A stretch of 64,000 nt of DNA from Natronoarchaeum rubrum (GTDB lineage Archaea; Halobacteriota; Halobacteria; Halobacteriales; Natronoarchaeaceae): NCBI RefSeq assembly GCF_024494695.1, contig NZ_JANHDP010000003.1, forward strand, positions 248,001 to 312,000, read 5' to 3'. The translations under genes were made by a program, and so were the position numbers. The notes beneath the pieces are model-generated. The model did no database searches and was not told the DNA's origin. It saw only the letters and a program-made list of their open reading frames with translations. Positions within the stretch are counted from its first letter, which is position 1, and each line of letters opens with the position of its first letter. Positions 1-9,019 of the stretch are shown here, in pieces.

Positions 1-1257
1 GTCGTCGAACTTGTCGATCGCCGCCCAGTAGTCGCGCTCGGCGGCGAGCCAGCGGTCGCGCCAGTTTGCGGCGTCGGCCGACGCCGCTGTGGCGTCTGCC
101 GACAGCCGTTCGGCGAGCGTCCGGATCGTTCGCTCGGGGTCGGCACTCAGAAGGTCGGTCGTCGTGAACGTCGCGTCGCGCCACTCGCCGGCGGGATCGA
201 GCAGGTACTGGCGGGCGTCAGCGTCTCGGAGGTAGTTCCGCAGCGGCTTCGAGGTCGGCGAGGCGCCGAAGCGCACGACGACCTCGGGATCGGGCCAGTC
301 GCCGACGACCCGGTCGTCGAGATAGCCGTCGTAGCCGCCGAGCACCGGCGCCGCGTCGGCGTGCGAGCCGAAGCGGAGCCCCGAGAGCGGGTCCGCGAGA
401 ATCGGGAACCCCGTCAGGTCGGCGAGCCGGGCGACGGCGTCGGGATCGACGCCGGGCGACGCCGCGGCGTCCGCGGCGGAAGTGCCGGCGTCGGCGGCCG
501 CAGTGTCGGAGTCCGCGGCCGCAGTCATCGGATCCGCCGGCCCGGCGACGATCAGCCCGCGGTCGGCGCCCGCGAGATCGTCTGCGAGCCGGTCCAGCGC
601 GGCGTCGTCGAGCGTCGGCCGCCCGCCGGTCGACCGGACGAAGGGGCCACCTCTCCCCGCCGCACCGAGCGGCTCGCGCTCGGCGAGGTCGTCGGGCACG
701 TCGTCGGACACCTCGATCGGCTCCAGCGGCTTCCGGAACGGGACGTTGAGATGCACCGGCCCGGCGGGGACGCCGGTCGACTCGGCGATGGCGCGGGCAG
801 CATCGGTCCGCAGGCGCCGGAGCTTCCGCCCCGTCGGTTCGGGCTCCGGAAGATCCCGGAACCAGCGCACGGCGTCGCCGTAGAGCTTCTCCTGATCGAT
901 CGTCTGGTTGGCGCCGCTGTCTCTGAGTTCCGGCGGACGATCGGCCGTCAGGAGGACCATCGGGACTCTTGCCTGACTAGCCTCGATCACGGCGGGGTGG
1001 AAGTTCGCCGCCGCGGTGCCCGAGGTGCAGATCAGCGGCGTCGGCTCGCCGGTCCGCCGGGCGCGGCCGAGCGCGAAGTACGCCGCCGAGCGCTCGTCGA
1101 AGTGCGAGAAGACGGTCAGATCGGGATGATCGGCGGCGGCGACGGTCAGCGGCGTCGAGCGGCTGCCCGGCGCGACGCAGACCGCCGATACTCCGCCGGC
1201 GACCAACTCCGCGATCAGCGTCTCGGCCCACAGCGTGTTTCGATTGGGGTGGCTCAT
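1..1257 (-). CDS. menD: 2-succinyl-5-enolpyruvyl-6-hydroxy-3-cyclohexene-1-carboxylate synthase MenD (3' end outside window)
   Basis: ThDP-dependent enzyme of menaquinone synthesis that joins 2-oxoglutarate to isochorismate. About 419 residues are visible; the C-terminal part, including the ThDP-pyrophosphate region, lies beyond the left edge. The N-terminus reads MSHPNRNTLWAETLIAEL and is followed by the family signature CVAPGSRSTPLT, then SHFDERSAAYFALG and CTSGTAAANFHPAV, which are hallmark MenD segments. The ATG overlaps the TGA of the upstream isochorismate synthase gene (ATGA), so the two are translationally coupled and act in consecutive steps. An Ala/Asp-rich linker near residues 240-260 is typical haloarchaeal low complexity. 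The identification is secure; the only limit is truncation by the window. Confidence 0.95.
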   Translation of the reverse strand, partial: MSHPNRNTLWAETLIAELVAGGVSAVCVAPGSRSTPLTVAAADHPDLTVFSHFDERSAAYFALGRARRTGEPTPLICTSGTAAANFHPAVIEASQARVPMVLLTADRPPELRDSGANQTIDQEKLYGDAVRWFRDLPEPEPTGRKLRRLRTDAARAIAESTGVPAGPVHLNVPFRKPLEPIEVSDDVPDDLAEREPLGAAGRGGPFVRSTGGRPTLDDAALDRLADDLAGADRGLIVAGPADPMTAAADSDTAAADAGTSAADAAASPGVDPDAVARLADLTGFPILADPLSGLRFGSHADAAPVLGGYDGYLDDRVVGDWPDPEVVVRFGASPTSKPLRNYLRDADARQYLLDPAGEWRDATFTTTDLLSADPERTIRTLAERLSADATAASADAANWRDRWLAAERDYWAAIDKFDD

Positions 1258-2594
1258 TCTAGCGCGTCGAGCATCGGCCCGTACTTCAGCTGTACCTCGT
1301 CCCACTCGCGGTCGGGGTCGCTGTCGGCGACGATGCCGGCGCCGGCGAACAGGGTCGCCCGGTCGCCGCGGGCCAGCGCCGAGCGGATGCCGACCGCGAA
1401 GGCGCCGTCGCCGGCGGCGTCGAACCAGCCGACCGGCGCGGCGTACCAGCCCCGATCGAACGTCTCGGTCTCCTTGATCGTCTCCCAGGCGGTCTCGGGC
1501 GGCAGCCCGCCGACCGCGGGCGTCGGGTGCAGCGCCTCGACCAGCGAGAGCACGTGTTCGACGTCGTCTAGCTCGGCGGTGATCGGCGTCTGGAGGTGCT
1601 GGACGGTCGGGAGCTTTCGGACCGTCCGCTGGCCCGTCCGGACCGACCCGGCGAAGGGAGCGAGCTGGTCGCGGACAGCCTCGGCGACCAGCTCGTGCTC
1701 GTGGATGTCCTTCTCGCTGCCCAGCAGCTCGTTGGCGAGCCACTCGTCCTCCTCGGGCGTGTCGCCCCGGCCCGTCGAGCCGGCCAGCGCCTCGGTCCTG
1801 ACTGTGCGCCCCGACAGCGAGACGAGCCGCTCGGGCGTCGCGCCGAAGAAGCTCGCGCCCGCCTCGGGCTGGACGAGAAACCGGTGACAGTCCGGGTAGG
1901 AGCGATCGAGCCGGGCCATCGCGTCGGGGAGCGATAGCGGCGCGGCGAGCTCGGTCGACAGCGCCTGCGCGAGCACGACCTTCCGGAGGTCGCCGCCCTC
2001 GATCCGCTCGACTGCGGCCCGGACCTGTTGTCGCCACTCTCGGCGAGAGGTCGTCCGCTCGCGCTCGACGACGCCGGGAGGATCGCAGGGGTCGCCTGTC
2101 GCGTCGGCGGCCTCGATCTCCTCGGCGACGGCGTCGAGACGCCGATCGACGGCGTCTGGATCGGGCGGATCGACCGCCGCGACCGTCAGCCAGACGCCGT
2201 CGTCGCTCCAGGCGAGTTGCACTTGCGGGAGGACGAAGCGGGCGCCGGGGAACCCCTCCCAGAGTCCAGCAGGCTCGTGATCGTCGTGAAACGCGAACCC
2301 GCCGAACAGCCGCGGGCGGGCGACGGCCGCCTCGCCGTCGGCGTCGAGGCCCGAGAACAGGCGTTCCGCGGCGTCCCGCACCGCGTCGAAGCGGTCGGGG
2401 CCGTCGGCGGCGATCGTCGACGCCGCGCCCCAGCCCGCGATCGTCGGGCCGTCCGGCGGCGTCCAGAGGCCTCTCGGCGGTTCGAAGGCGTCGAGCACGG
2501 CGCGGCGCGACACGTCCGCGAGTTCGCGGCGCCGGGTCACGAGCGGTCCGTCCGCCGGATCTCGGCGGTCGTCACCGCTGCGCAGCGATTCCAT
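1254..2594 (-). CDS. menF: Isochorismate synthase (menaquinone-specific)
   Basis: This 446-aa chorismate-binding enzyme converts chorismate to isochorismate, the entry step of menaquinone synthesis. The C-terminal chorismate-binding domain shows FFGATPERLVSL, GSTGRGDTPEEDEWL, KDIHEHELV and the HPTPAVGG motif followed by the E-rich WYAAPVGWFD segment, all in family order. The N-terminal ~150 residues are the variable part of the family. It is coupled by ATGA to menD, which argues for the menaquinone role over a siderophore one. The start at 2594 has a TATA-like element about 27 nt upstream, so the transcript is probably leaderless. Confidence 0.93.
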   Translation of the reverse strand: MESLRSGDDRRDPADGPLVTRRRELADVSRRAVLDAFEPPRGLWTPPDGPTIAGWGAASTIAADGPDRFDAVRDAAERLFSGLDADGEAAVARPRLFGGFAFHDDHEPAGLWEGFPGARFVLPQVQLAWSDDGVWLTVAAVDPPDPDAVDRRLDAVAEEIEAADATGDPCDPPGVVERERTTSRREWRQQVRAAVERIEGGDLRKVVLAQALSTELAAPLSLPDAMARLDRSYPDCHRFLVQPEAGASFFGATPERLVSLSGRTVRTEALAGSTGRGDTPEEDEWLANELLGSEKDIHEHELVAEAVRDQLAPFAGSVRTGQRTVRKLPTVQHLQTPITAELDDVEHVLSLVEALHPTPAVGGLPPETAWETIKETETFDRGWYAAPVGWFDAAGDGAFAVGIRSALARGDRATLFAGAGIVADSDPDREWDEVQLKYGPMLDALE

Positions 2595-2617
2595 CGCACG
2601 TCACTCGGGAGGCCGGA

Positions 2618-2625
2618 CTATTTAG
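2618..2625 (-). promoter_or_regulatory. TATA-like box of menF-menD
   Basis: On the minus strand this reads CTAAATAG inside otherwise GC-rich DNA. It is centred about 27 nt before the menF ATG at 2594, the spacing expected for a haloarchaeal leaderless transcript. The rest of 2595-2864 shows no gene; the plus-strand gene that follows may use a weaker T-rich stretch near 2779-2786. Confidence 0.5.
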
Positions 2626-2864
2626 CCTGTCCCTCTGGTTCGGGAGGCCGTCGGAACCGATCTCATCGCCCGGTCCGGTGCGGTTGTCGACCCCAGTCTC
2701 GCATCCGTTCGACGCGAGCGTCGGTACCGACCGCCGGTGGTCACGGCACGGCGTTCCGTGGGAACCGCTACCGGTACGCTTTTTTCCGGGTCCTCCGAAG
2801 GGTTCGGCAATCCGCCGACGCGGCGCCGTCGATCGGTCGGCGCCGACGCTCGGTCACGCTATCA

Positions 2865-3755
2865 ATGCGATCTGACACCCTCGGACCAGCGGTCGCGGCC
2901 GGCCTCTGTATCGGCGCCCTCGGGCTCGGAGCGGCGACGCTGCCGAACGCCGTCGTCGTCGAATCGAACCCGATGGCGACGCCGGGCGGGGGGATCGACG
3001 TCCCGTGGTCGACGACCGCGGCGACCGTCGCCGTCGCGCTCCTGTTCGCGCTGCTCGTGGGTGCGGTGTACGCGATCAACGGCGGCGGGATCGGCGATCA
3101 GCGGTGGGCGCTCAAGGGGATTCCGGTGCTGCTGGGCATCCTGCTGCTGATCATCGTCGTGAATCACCTGTGGCTCACCGCGCTCCAGCCGCCCGACGGG
3201 TTCCCGATGCCGACCGGCAACGAGTCCGGCGGTGGCGGCGGTTCGTCCGGCGGTGGCGTCGGTGGCGGCGGTGGCGGCCTCGGCGAGCCGGTGGGACGCG
3301 GAAACATGTTCGTCACCATCGCGCTGCTCGGCGCGCTGCTGGTCGGAGCGATCGCCATCTTCGGCGCGGAGTACATCCCCGGTCGAGATGACGACGACGA
3401 CACGACGCGCGCCGAAGTCGCGGCGGAGGTGCGCGACGACGAGTCGATCGGCGCCGCGGCGGGACGCGCCGCCGACCGGATCGAAGGAGCCGAGGACGGC
3501 GCCGAGAACGAGGTGTACCGCGCCTGGCGCGAGATGGCCGAGAGCGTCGACGTCGCCGATCCCCGGACGAGCACGCCCGCGGAGTTCGCCGCCGCTGCCG
3601 TCGACGCCGGACTCGATCGCGATCGGGTCGAGGAACTCACCGAACTGTTCGAGGCGGTGCGCTACGGCGACCGGCCGGTCACCGACGAGCGCGAGCGGCG
3701 GGCGGTCGAAGCGCTTCGCGGGATCGAGCGCGCCCACGGGGGTGACGAGCAGTGA
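2865..3755 (+). CDS. Membrane protein with C-terminal DUF4129 domain
   Basis: This 296-aa protein has hydrophobic segments near residues 7-27, 52-72, 83-105 and 148-170, a Gly/Ser-rich extracytoplasmic-type loop around 120-145, and a cytoplasmic tail. The tail holds the DUF4129 pattern YRAWREMAE...TPAEFAAAA..AGL followed by VEELTELFEAVRYG. DUF4129 domains occur beside DUF58 and MoxR genes and in transglutaminase-like membrane proteins; the biochemical role is unknown. The ATG at 2865 was chosen because upstream codons in the same frame are Arg/Ser-rich and non-conserved in character. Its stop overlaps the next GTG start (GTGA). Confidence 0.8.
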   Translation: MRSDTLGPAVAAGLCIGALGLGAATLPNAVVVESNPMATPGGGIDVPWSTTAATVAVALLFALLVGAVYAINGGGIGDQRWALKGIPVLLGILLLIIVVNHLWLTALQPPDGFPMPTGNESGGGGGSSGGGVGGGGGGLGEPVGRGNMFVTIALLGALLVGAIAIFGAEYIPGRDDDDDTTRAEVAAEVRDDESIGAAAGRAADRIEGAEDGAENEVYRAWREMAESVDVADPRTSTPAEFAAAAVDAGLDRDRVEELTELFEAVRYGDRPVTDERERRAVEALRGIERAHGGDEQ

Positions 3756-4315
3756 CCGCGACGAGCCGCGTGCTCACCGGCGTCGGCGTCCTCCTCGCGG
3801 TCGCCGGGCTGACCGTCTTCCTCGTCCCGTCGCTCGGCGGGGCGGCCGCCGCCGGCCGGTTCTACGTCGGCGCCGTCGGCGCGCTCGCGGTGCTCCAGGG
3901 CGGCCGGTACGCCCGCGACGCCTGGCGGTCGCCGCTCGTCGGCGCCGACACCGGCGATCCGGAACTCGTCTCGGGCGTCCCGACGCCGGGCGACGACTTC
4001 GACGAGGCGCTGGCGGCGACGTTCGAGGTCCACTCGCTGGAGGGCCGCAAGGAGGTCGAAGCTCGCCTCGATCCGGTCGCGCGAGCCGTCCTGGAACGGC
4101 GCCGCGACCTGTCGGCGGCCGAGGCCGAGCGCCGGCTCGACGCCGGCGACTGGACGGACGACCCGGTCGCCGCCGCCTTCTTCAGCGACGCCGCCGGCGA
4201 CCGGATCCCGTTCCTGACGCGACTGCGGATCCGCTGGGGCGGGAAGTCGTCCTACGGCGTCCGCGCGGAGCGGGCGGCGGCCGAACTCGAACGGATCTGG
4301 AGGGCCGAATCGTGA
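3752..4315 (+). CDS. Small membrane protein of the DUF58 operon (DUF7269-like)
   Basis: This 187-aa protein has two hydrophobic segments at the N-terminus (about residues 7-25 and 33-50) and a soluble charged C-terminal domain of ~130 residues rich in Arg and Ala. It starts at a GTG that overlaps the previous stop and ends by overlapping the next GTG, so it is translated as part of the DUF4129-DUF58 set. Position and architecture match a haloarchaeal family that I believe is called DUF7269, found in the same context; that name is from memory and not checked. No catalytic motif is visible. Confidence 0.7.
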   Translation: MTATSRVLTGVGVLLAVAGLTVFLVPSLGGAAAAGRFYVGAVGALAVLQGGRYARDAWRSPLVGADTGDPELVSGVPTPGDDFDEALAATFEVHSLEGRKEVEARLDPVARAVLERRRDLSAAEAERRLDAGDWTDDPVAAAFFSDAAGDRIPFLTRLRIRWGGKSSYGVRAERAAAELERIWRAES

Positions 4316-5835
4316 CCGACGACCCCGGATCGGACGCCGGCGCCGAACGTACGGACGGCGACTCCCACCGCACGGACGGCGACTCCCACCGCACGGACGG
4401 CGGCGCGGCGATCGTCGAAGAAGCGGACGACCCGACAGCGGCGTCGACGACGACGGACGACGCCGATGCCGGGACGAGCGTCGACGACGCCGACGTGGAA
4501 CGAGTCGATGCCGGCGGAGAAGCCGATGACGACGCCGGGGCGGACCGACGGATCGCGTCGATCGAGGATCGGTTCACCGGCCGATGGAACGGCATCGACG
4601 CCGCGGCGCTGCTGGCGATCGGCGTCGGCGCGCTCGCCCAGTCGCCCGCGGCGTTCCTCGTCGGCGCGGTCGGCGTCGCCTACGCGGCGTACGCCCACAT
4701 GGCCAGGCCACCGGAGGTCGAGCTGCGGATCGAACGCGCGTTCGGCGACGACCGACCCGATCCGGGCGAAGCGGTCGACGTGACCGTCCGCATCACGAAC
4801 GAGGGCGCGGCGATCCCGGACCTGCGGATCGTCGACGGCGTCCCGCCGCAACTCCACGTCGTCGAGGGGGCGCCGCGGCTCGCGACGGAGCTGGGGGCCG
4901 GCGAAACCGTCGAGCTAAACTACTCCATCAGCGCCGAGCGCGGACGCCACGGCTTCGAGCTGGTGCGAGCGATCGCACGCGGATACAGCGGCGCCGTCGA
5001 GCGCGACGCGCGCGTCCGGTCGACGACCGACGACGAGGTGTACTGCACGCCCGGCGGGCTGCCGCCGTCGACCGATCTCTCGCTGCAGTCGCTGACGACG
5101 CCGTACGCCGGGCGCGTCGAGACAGACATCGGCGGCGACGGCGCCGAGTTCTACGCGACCCGAGAGTACCAGCGGGGCGACCCGCTCTCCAGAGTGGACT
5201 GGAACCGGAAGGCCCGAACCGGCGAGCTCTCGACCGTCGAGTTCCGCGAGGAGCGGGCGGCGTCGGTCGTCCTGCTGATCGACGTGCGCGCCGAGGCGTG
5301 GCTGCGGCCCGACGACGCCTCGTCCAGCGCCGTCGAGCGCTCCGTCGAGGGTGCGATGCAGGTGTTTTCCTCGCTGATCGACGGCGGCGATCGGGTCGGC
5401 GTCGCGGTCGTCGGCGCGACCGACCCGTGGCTTCCGCCGGGCAGCGGCGAGGACCACCGCGCGAGGGCGCGCAACCTGTTCGTCGAGCATCCCCTGTTGA
5501 CCGCCGACTCTGCCGACGATCTCGTCCAGCGGCCGATCAGCGTGACGGCGCTGCGCCGACAGCTGCCCAGCCACTCGCAGGTGATCCTGTTCTCGCCGCT
5601 CTGTGACGACGACGTCATCGAGCAGGCGAAGCTGCTGGACGCCGGCGGCCACCTCGTCACCGCGATCAGTCCCGACCCCACCGCGACGGCGACCTCCGGG
5701 CAGACGGTCGCCCACGTCGAGCGCGCGCTCCGGCTCTCGGAGCTGCGCCGGGCCGGCCCCCGCGTCGCCGACTGGCAGTGGGACGAGTCGCTCGCTGCGG
5801 CGATTTCGCGGGCCGGCGAGAGGTGGTCGGCGTGA
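4312..5835 (+). CDS. DUF58 domain protein (vWA-like) with acidic N-terminal extension
   Basis: This 507-aa protein starts with a strongly acidic, probably disordered segment of about 85 residues that contains a short tandem repeat. Two hydrophobic stretches follow (around residues 95-130), then a beta-rich domain and the DUF58 signature YQRGDPLSRVDWN.KAR, with the FREERAASVVLLIDV strand after it. DUF58 proteins usually pair with a MoxR AAA+ ATPase, as chaperone or assembly systems. Two points are odd: no MoxR gene is adjacent, and the strand that should carry a DxSxS metal site reads DVRAE, so metal binding of the classical type is unlikely. The GTG start overlaps the upstream stop, and the 3' end overlaps the next GTG. 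Confidence 0.88.
   Translation: MTDDPGSDAGAERTDGDSHRTDGDSHRTDGGAAIVEEADDPTAASTTTDDADAGTSVDDADVERVDAGGEADDDAGADRRIASIEDRFTGRWNGIDAAALLAIGVGALAQSPAAFLVGAVGVAYAAYAHMARPPEVELRIERAFGDDRPDPGEAVDVTVRITNEGAAIPDLRIVDGVPPQLHVVEGAPRLATELGAGETVELNYSISAERGRHGFELVRAIARGYSGAVERDARVRSTTDDEVYCTPGGLPPSTDLSLQSLTTPYAGRVETDIGGDGAEFYATREYQRGDPLSRVDWNRKARTGELSTVEFREERAASVVLLIDVRAEAWLRPDDASSSAVERSVEGAMQVFSSLIDGGDRVGVAVVGATDPWLPPGSGEDHRARARNLFVEHPLLTADSADDLVQRPISVTALRRQLPSHSQVILFSPLCDDDVIEQAKLLDAGGHLVTAISPDPTATATSGQTVAHVERALRLSELRRAGPRVADWQWDESLAAAISRAGERWSA
4351..4403 (+). repeat. 21-bp tandem repeat inside the DUF58 gene
   Basis: The unit acggacggcgactcccaccg(c) occurs twice in direct succession, followed by a partial third copy. 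It encodes RTDGDSH, RTDGDSH, RTDGG in the disordered acidic leader. The repeat length is a multiple of three, so copy-number change would keep the frame. Confidence 0.85.
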
Positions 5836-6353
5836 CGGGCGTCGATCGGTCGCCCACCCGAACGAGCGGGCGAGTCGCCGTCCTCGCGGGCGTCGCAGCG
5901 ACCGTCGCGCTGGCGACCGGCTCGCTCCCCGCGCTCGCGCTCGGCGCACCGGGCGTCGCCGTCCTCGCGGTCGGCGTCCGGCGGGGCGATCGTTCCGTCG
6001 TCTCGGTCGGGGGTTTCGGCCTGTTCCTGGCGGCGCTGCTGGCGGGCGTCGCCGGAGCGCCGGTCCCGACGACGCTCGTCGGCGCCGCGCTGGCGGTGCT
6101 CGCGTGGGACGCCGGCACCGGGGCGATCGAACTCGGCGAACAGGTGGGGCGAAACGCCGCGACGCGGGACGCCGAGTTCGCACATCTCTCGGGGACCGTC
6201 ACGGTCGCCGCGGTCGCCGGCGGGCTGGCCTACGGAACGTACGCGGCGACCGCTGGCGGGCGCCCGATGACCGCGCTCATCCTGCTGACGTTCGGCGCCG
6301 TGGCGCTGGCTTCGGGGCTCCACCTGATGCCGGTCTCGGACGCCGACAGTTGA
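5832..6353 (+). CDS. Small polytopic membrane protein (DUF7519-like)
   Basis: This 173-aa protein is almost wholly hydrophobic, with about five predicted membrane segments (residues ~15-30, 33-48, 55-70, 73-90, 125-160) broken by one polar stretch, GEQVGRNAATRDAEFAHLSG. It begins at a GTG overlapping the DUF58 stop (GTGA), so it is the last gene of a four-gene coupled set. I recall a haloarchaeal family, DUF7519, in this position, but that is unverified. Function unknown; a role as membrane partner of the DUF58 protein is inferred from coupling only. Confidence 0.7.
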   Translation: MTGVDRSPTRTSGRVAVLAGVAATVALATGSLPALALGAPGVAVLAVGVRRGDRSVVSVGGFGLFLAALLAGVAGAPVPTTLVGAALAVLAWDAGTGAIELGEQVGRNAATRDAEFAHLSGTVTVAAVAGGLAYGTYAATAGGRPMTALILLTFGAVALASGLHLMPVSDADS

Positions 6354-6946
6354 GCCGTCGTCCGGCGGCTGCGAACGCTTTCTGACGCCGTTGAGCGGTC
6401 GCCATCGACCGGATACCGAGCCGCTCGGCAGCGGCGCCGCCCCCGCTGGTTATAAACTGCGGTCACGTACCAACCGACGAGGTACCACCGTCGCCGGCTC
6501 GACCGACACGATATCGACAAGCTTTATAAGAGAAAGTATGCTGGTAAATAGGGTTTGGGGACACACTTATACGTCGTGACTCCCGTACATAGTACACGCC
6601 CCGGTGGCCGCCCGCCGGACCCCGCACCCGAGCCCGTTCGCGTCGTATCGTGTCGTCGTTCGCCGCCGAAGCCGTCGTCTCGCGGAGAGGTTTGGGGAAC
6701 GACACCACATGACAGACCAACGCGACCCTCGCCCTCGCGGCGCCGCGCGGACGATGCCTTCCGCCAGCGGCGCCTTCGTCCCGCCGGCGCACCGCGTCTT
6801 CGTCGCGCCGGACGGTTGCGTCCGTCGAGCGTCGGCCACGTCGCGGCGTGGCGTCGGCACGCTTCGAACGCCGCCCTGCGAGACGATCTCTCGCGGACGA
6901 CCGCCCCTGCGGGGCCCTACGGTGGAACTCGGCCGCCAGTGATACA
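6354..6946. other. 593-bp gene-free stretch: long leader and promoters of the prkA operon
   Basis: No convincing gene is seen; frames here are Arg/Pro-rich and lack haloarchaeal codon bias. On the plus strand there are two TATA-like sites, TTTATAAG at 6523-6530 and CTTATAC at 6566-6572, in a locally AT-rich patch. The first start codon of the operon is at 6947, so a transcript from either site would have a 5' leader of roughly 350-400 nt, unusual in haloarchaea. From 6600 on the sequence is GC-rich and could fold, but I do not recognise a riboswitch. Confidence 0.5.
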
Positions 6947-9019
6947 ATGTCAGGAGATACAGAGACCCTCGACGAACTGAGCCAGGAGTACAGGCAGTCG
7001 ATGCCCGAAGACCTCCGGGAGACCAAGTCCTTCGAGTGGTACTTAGACGAGGTCTACGCGGACCCGAAGATTGCCCGGAACGCCCACCAGCGGGTGGCGG
7101 ATATGTTCGACCACTACGGTACCGAGTACGACGAGGAGACCGGCGTCGTCGAGTACCGCCTGGCCTCGGAGGATCCGCTCCACGACGGCGAGAACCGATT
7201 CTTCGGTCGCGTCGTCCACGAGTCGATCCACGAGTTCGTCAACAAGGTCAAAAGCGGCGCCAGGCGGCTCGGCCCCGAGCGCCGCATCAAGCTCCTGCTC
7301 GGACCGGTCGGGTCGGGCAAGTCCCACTTCGACAAGCAGGTCCGCAAGTACTTCGAGGACTACACGCTGCGGGACGAGGGCCGGATGTACACGTTCCGGT
7401 GGACGAACCTCTGTAGCGTGATCGACGATCAGGACCCCGCCGACGACACGGTCCGGTCGCCGATGAACCAGGATCCGCTCGTCTTGCTCCCACAGGAGCA
7501 ACGGGAGTCGGTGATCGAAGGGATCAACGAGCGCCTCGACGCGCCGTACACGATCCGTAACGAGCAGTCGCTCGATCCGGAAAGCGAGTTCTACATGGAC
7601 CGGCTGCTCGCGCACTACGAGGACGACCTCAAGGAGGTGCTGGCGAACCACGTCGAAATCGTCCGCCTGACCGCCGACGAGAACAAGCGCCAGGCCCTGG
7701 AGACGTTCGAGCCCAAGGACAAGAAGAACCAGGACGAGACCGAACTGACCGGCGACGTCAACTACAGCAAGATCGCCGTCTACGGCGAGTCCGACCCGCG
7801 CGCGTTCGACTACTCGGGCGCGTTCTGTAACGCCAATCGCGGCGTGTTCTCCGGCGAGGAGCTGCTGAAGCTCCAGCGGGAGTTCCTCTACGACTTCCTG
7901 CACGCCACCCAGGAGCAGACGATCAAGCCCAAGTCCAACCCGCGGATCGACATCGACCAGGTGATCGTCGGGCGGACGAACATGCCCGAGTACAAGGACA
8001 AGAAGGGCGACGAGAAGATGGAAGCGTTCAACGACCGCACCAAGCGGATCGACTTCCCGTACGTCCTCAGCTACGAGAACGAGGCCGACATCTACGACAA
8101 GATGCTGGGCAACGCCGACGTGCCCGACATCCACGTCGAACCCCACACCCTGGAGATGGCGGGACTGTTCGGCGTCCTGACGCGGATCGAGGAGCCCGAC
8201 ACCGAGCTCGTGGATCTCCTCCAGAAAGCCAAGGCGTACAACGGCGAGGTCGACGAGGCCGACGACATCGACATCAAGAAGCTCCGCGACGAGGCCGAAT
8301 CCAAGGCCGAGATCGGCGAGGGGATGGACGGCATCTCGCCCCGGTTCATCGGCGACGAGATCGCCGAGGCGATCATGGATTCGAAGCACCGCTCGCGCGG
8401 GTTCCTCTCGCCGCTGACGGTGTTCAACTTCTTCGAGGAGAACCTCGAACACCACGGCTCGATCCCCGAGGAGAACTTCGATCGGTACTACCGCTACCTG
8501 GAAACCGTCCGCGAGGAGTACCGCGAGCGCGCCATCGAGGATGTCCGTCACGCGCTGGCCTACGACGTCGACGAGATCCAGCGCCAGGGCGAGAAGTACA
8601 TGGACCACGTGATGGCCTACATCGACGACGACACCGTCGAGGACGAGCTCACCGGCCGCGAGCAGGAGCCAGACGAGACGTTCCTGCGCTCGGTCGAGGA
8701 GAAGTTGGAGATCCCCGAGGACCGCAAGGACGACTTCCGCCAGGAAGTCTCGAACTGGGTGTCGCGCAGAGCGCGAGAGGGCGAAGCGTTCAACCCGCAG
8801 GACAACGAGCGCCTGCGTCGCGCCCTCGAGCGGAAGCTCTGGGAGGACAAGAAGCACAACATCAACTTCAGCGCCCTGGTGAGCGCAAACGAGTTCGACG
8901 ACGACGAGCGCAACCAGTGGATCGACGCGCTGATCGAGCAGGGGTACAGCGAGGACGGCGCGCGGGAGGTGCTAGAGTTCGCCGGCGCTGAGGTCGCCAA
9001 ATCGGAGCTGGAGGAATAA
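6947..9019 (+). CDS. prkA1: PrkA-family serine protein kinase / AAA+ ATPase, paralogue 1
   Basis: This 690-aa protein has the PrkA architecture: an N-terminal AAA+ module with Walker A GPVGSGKS at residues 119-126, then the PrkA C-terminal kinase-like domain. It begins with the family-type opening YRQSMPEDLRETKSFEWYLD. PrkA (E. coli YeaG) phosphorylates protein substrates and is linked to stationary-phase and starvation responses together with YeaH and SpoVR-type YcgB. The ATG at 6947 follows GATACA and removes an Arg-rich upstream extension of the open frame. The stop overlaps the next ATG by one base (TAATG). Substrates are unknown. Confidence 0.92.
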   Translation: MSGDTETLDELSQEYRQSMPEDLRETKSFEWYLDEVYADPKIARNAHQRVADMFDHYGTEYDEETGVVEYRLASEDPLHDGENRFFGRVVHESIHEFVNKVKSGARRLGPERRIKLLLGPVGSGKSHFDKQVRKYFEDYTLRDEGRMYTFRWTNLCSVIDDQDPADDTVRSPMNQDPLVLLPQEQRESVIEGINERLDAPYTIRNEQSLDPESEFYMDRLLAHYEDDLKEVLANHVEIVRLTADENKRQALETFEPKDKKNQDETELTGDVNYSKIAVYGESDPRAFDYSGAFCNANRGVFSGEELLKLQREFLYDFLHATQEQTIKPKSNPRIDIDQVIVGRTNMPEYKDKKGDEKMEAFNDRTKRIDFPYVLSYENEADIYDKMLGNADVPDIHVEPHTLEMAGLFGVLTRIEEPDTELVDLLQKAKAYNGEVDEADDIDIKKLRDEAESKAEIGEGMDGISPRFIGDEIAEAIMDSKHRSRGFLSPLTVFNFFEENLEHHGSIPEENFDRYYRYLETVREEYRERAIEDVRHALAYDVDEIQRQGEKYMDHVMAYIDDDTVEDELTGREQEPDETFLRSVEEKLEIPEDRKDDFRQEVSNWVSRRAREGEAFNPQDNERLRRALERKLWEDKKHNINFSALVSANEFDDDERNQWIDALIEQGYSEDGAREVLEFAGAEVAKSELEE

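Noticed and set aside
361..1887. A 508-codon plus-strand open frame and other long Arg/Pro/Ser-rich frames opposite real genes
   Set aside because: They are shadows caused by high GC content; the minus strand carries menD and menF with full motifs.
6604..6942. Open frame of 112 codons in the prkA leader
   Set aside because: Arg/Pro-rich composition, no haloarchaeal acidic bias and no family pattern; more likely untranslated leader.
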